From Chloroflexota bacterium (GTDB lineage: Bacteria; Chloroflexota; Anaerolineae; JAADDB01), in NCBI GenBank assembly GCA_013154135.1, contig JAADDB010000258.1:1-6111 (forward strand): a DNA stretch of 6,111 bases, given 5' to 3'. The notes beneath the pieces were generated by a model. That model was not told the origin of the DNA. It saw only the letters and a list, made by a program, of their open reading frames with translations, and searched no databases. The translations under genes were made by a program, and so were the position numbers. Of the stretch, positions 4,817 to 6,111 are shown in pieces (positions within the stretch are counted from its first letter, which is position 1; every line of letters begins with the position of its first letter).

Positions 4817-5353
4817 ATGGGACAGCGGGGAGAGGACATCCGCATTCGTGCGGCCCGAAAGGAGGACATTCCCACTATTGTGGAGATTGTCAACGCGTAC
4901 GCGGCCCAGGATCTCATGTTGCCTCGAAGCCCCAAGGAAGTGGAGCGTACTCTTTCTTCCTGGGTAGTGGCAGACGCGGATGGCCGCGTGGTGGGCTGTG
5001 GCGCGCTCTCTCTCCTCTCCCCAGAGTTGGCGGAAATCCGGTCCCTTGCCGTGGCCCCGGATATGGCCGGCCGGGGAATCGGTCGGGCGATTGTGGAACA
5101 TTTGGTCGAGCGGGCGAGGGCGTTGCACATCAAACAGGTGGCCGCGTTGACGCTCCAACAGGGGTTTTTCGAGCGGTTGGGCTTCCGGCGGGTGGACCGG
5201 TGGGCGCTTTCCCCCAAGATCTGGAGTGAGTGTGTGTACTGTCCTAAGTTCCACCGGTGCGATGAGATCGCGGTGGCCATGGATTTGGTCCTGCCCGAAC
5301 AGGAGGAGACGCCCGACTATGTGCACGCTCCTGTGATGCTGCGCATGACGTGA
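4817..5353 (+). CDS. argA: Short ArgA-type GNAT, probable glutamate N-acetyltransferase (NAGS)
   Basis: This probably transfers acetyl from acetyl-CoA to glutamate, opening the arginine pathway. The 178-aa protein is a single GNAT domain. IRIRAARKEDIPTIVEIVNAY is at the start, LPRS at 35-38, CGAL at 61-64, EIRSLAV at 73-79 and the acetyl-CoA loop RGIGRA at 86-91, then FFERLGF at 117-123. It lacks the amino-acid-kinase domain of classical E. coli ArgA, as in the short NAGS class known from actinobacteria (Rv2747-type). A C-terminal segment carries C139, C142 and C148 (CxxC then CPKF-x2-C followed by DE), which I recall as characteristic of this subfamily and which could bind metal. It follows argD by 113 nt, a wider gap than the others, with a hairpin between. 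The operon context makes NAGS the best call; a general GNAT with another substrate cannot be excluded from sequence alone. Confidence 0.82.
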   Translation: MGQRGEDIRIRAARKEDIPTIVEIVNAYAAQDLMLPRSPKEVERTLSSWVVADADGRVVGCGALSLLSPELAEIRSLAVAPDMAGRGIGRAIVEHLVERARALHIKQVAALTLQQGFFERLGFRRVDRWALSPKIWSECVYCPKFHRCDEIAVAMDLVLPEQEETPDYVHAPVMLRMT

Positions 5354-5356
5354 CGC

Positions 5357-6111
5357 TCAGCGTTCCTCGTGCAGCAGGGGTAGGGGGTCGACCTGAAGGC
5401 CGTAATCGCGCACCTCAAAGTGGAGATGTGGACCTGTGCTGTGTCCTGTGCTCCCCACCACGCCGATGGGTTGCCCCTTGATGACCCGATCCTCCACCGC
5501 AACCCACACCGCGTCCAGGTGCGCGTAGTACGTGCGGTAGCCGTTGCGGTGGTCCAAGATGACCAACCAGCCGTAGCCTTGGGTGTTCCACCCGGCCCAC
5601 GCGACAACCCCCGTGTCCGCAGCCGCGACGGGGCTGCCCTTCTCTGTGGCGATGTCCAAGGCCTTGTGGTGGGGGGAGTAGGCCTGGCTGATGATGCCCC
5701 GCACAGGCCAGATGAATTGGCCGTCGCCGAAATCCCACGGCACGATGGTGGAACCATCCGGCAGGGGGATGAGCACCCGTTGGCCGGGTTGGAGATCGTA
5801 GGGTGGGTTCTCCAACCTGTTTTGGGGCATGGCAATGATGTCGGTGAGGGAGACGCCGTACGCACGGGCGAGGCGTTGGAGGGTCTGGCCCTCCGCGACC
5901 ACGTGGCACACGCTCTGTTTGGGTGGGATGAGGAGGGTTTCCCCGGGAATCAACGCGTCAGTGGCCGGTCGGTCAGGGGGCAGGGCGCAGGCCATGAGAT
6001 CCAGGGAACGGTGAAAACGCCGGGCCAGGGTGAAGAGGGTATCCCCCTCCTGGACCACGTAAGGGACGCTTTCGGGAAAGGGGTGCAGGGTCGGTCGCGG
6101 GCGCTGATGCG
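5357..6111 (-). CDS. LysM-LysM-M23 peptidoglycan endopeptidase (5' end cut by window edge)
   Basis: This is an envelope protein expected to bind peptidoglycan and cleave its cross-links. From the window edge toward the stop there is a Pro-rich linker (RPRPTLHPFPESVP), LysM 1 (YVVQEGDTLFTLARRF to LIPGETLLIP) and LysM 2 (CHVVAEGQTLQRLARAYGV to LQPGQRVLIP). A LytM/M23 domain completes the visible part. Metal and catalytic residues are present: HKALD (H codon 5668-5666, D codon 5656-5654), YYAHL, and HLH in GPHLHFEV (codons 5428-5420). The enzyme should therefore be active and not a degenerate scaffold. The frame stays open to base 6111, so the true start and any signal peptide or lipobox lie outside; the GTG at 6058 falls within LysM 1 and is not the start. 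The gene is convergent with the acetyltransferase gene, 3 nt apart, with no terminator between. It is functionally unrelated to arginine synthesis. Confidence 0.9.
   Translation of the reverse strand, partial: HQRPRPTLHPFPESVPYVVQEGDTLFTLARRFHRSLDLMACALPPDRPATDALIPGETLLIPPKQSVCHVVAEGQTLQRLARAYGVSLTDIIAMPQNRLENPPYDLQPGQRVLIPLPDGSTIVPWDFGDGQFIWPVRGIISQAYSPHHKALDIATEKGSPVAAADTGVVAWAGWNTQGYGWLVILDHRNGYRTYYAHLDAVWVAVEDRVIKGQPIGVVGSTGHSTGPHLHFEVRDYGLQVDPLPLLHEER

Overview
The window looks like a piece of a GC-rich bacterial chromosome. The ArgB and short GNAT sequences most resemble versions I associate with Chloroflexota (Anaerolineae/Thermoflexia-like lineages). That placement rests on protein flavour only, for example the FISNVPGVL motif in ArgB and the LPRS...CGAL...CPKFHRC layout of the GNAT. 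Promoters are of the housekeeping sigma type and most genes have strong AGGAGG-like ribosome binding sites.

Layout: bases 1-1008 (minus strand) carry a nearly complete NAD-type glyceraldehyde-3-phosphate dehydrogenase gene that runs off the left edge. Bases 1009-1709 are a long divergent regulatory region. It holds an extended -10 promoter for gap with an approximately 175-nt 5' leader. In the other direction it holds a near-consensus promoter (TTGACA, 17 nt, TACAAT) followed by an approximately 170-nt leader ending in a perfect intrinsic terminator before argC. Bases 1710-5353 (plus strand) are argC, argB, argD and a short ArgA-type N-acetyltransferase, all in one direction. Bases 5357-6111 (minus strand) are the C-terminal part of a LysM-LysM-M23 peptidoglycan hydrolase, convergent with the arg operon and only 3 nt from it.

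How the genes work together: the GNAT would acetylate glutamate, ArgB phosphorylates N-acetylglutamate, ArgC reduces the acyl phosphate to the semialdehyde, and ArgD transaminates it to N-acetylornithine. These are the first four steps of arginine synthesis. No deacetylase or transacetylase (ArgE/ArgJ) is in the window.

The most interesting signal is in the arg leader. A 21-codon ORF (1448-1513) contains four arginine codons, three of them AGG. I found no AGG codon in argC, argB or argD. Its stop codon lies in the loop of one hairpin (1502-1508 with 1517-1523). The 3' arm of that hairpin is perfectly complementary to part of the terminator (1574-1580), and the terminator itself is 1568-1593. 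This 1:2 / 2:3 / 3:4 arrangement is the classical ribosome-mediated attenuator design, here apparently sensing charged tRNA-Arg. It is a structural inference from reading the sequence and has not been tested. A second strong hairpin, without a U-tract, sits just upstream of the acetyltransferase gene.
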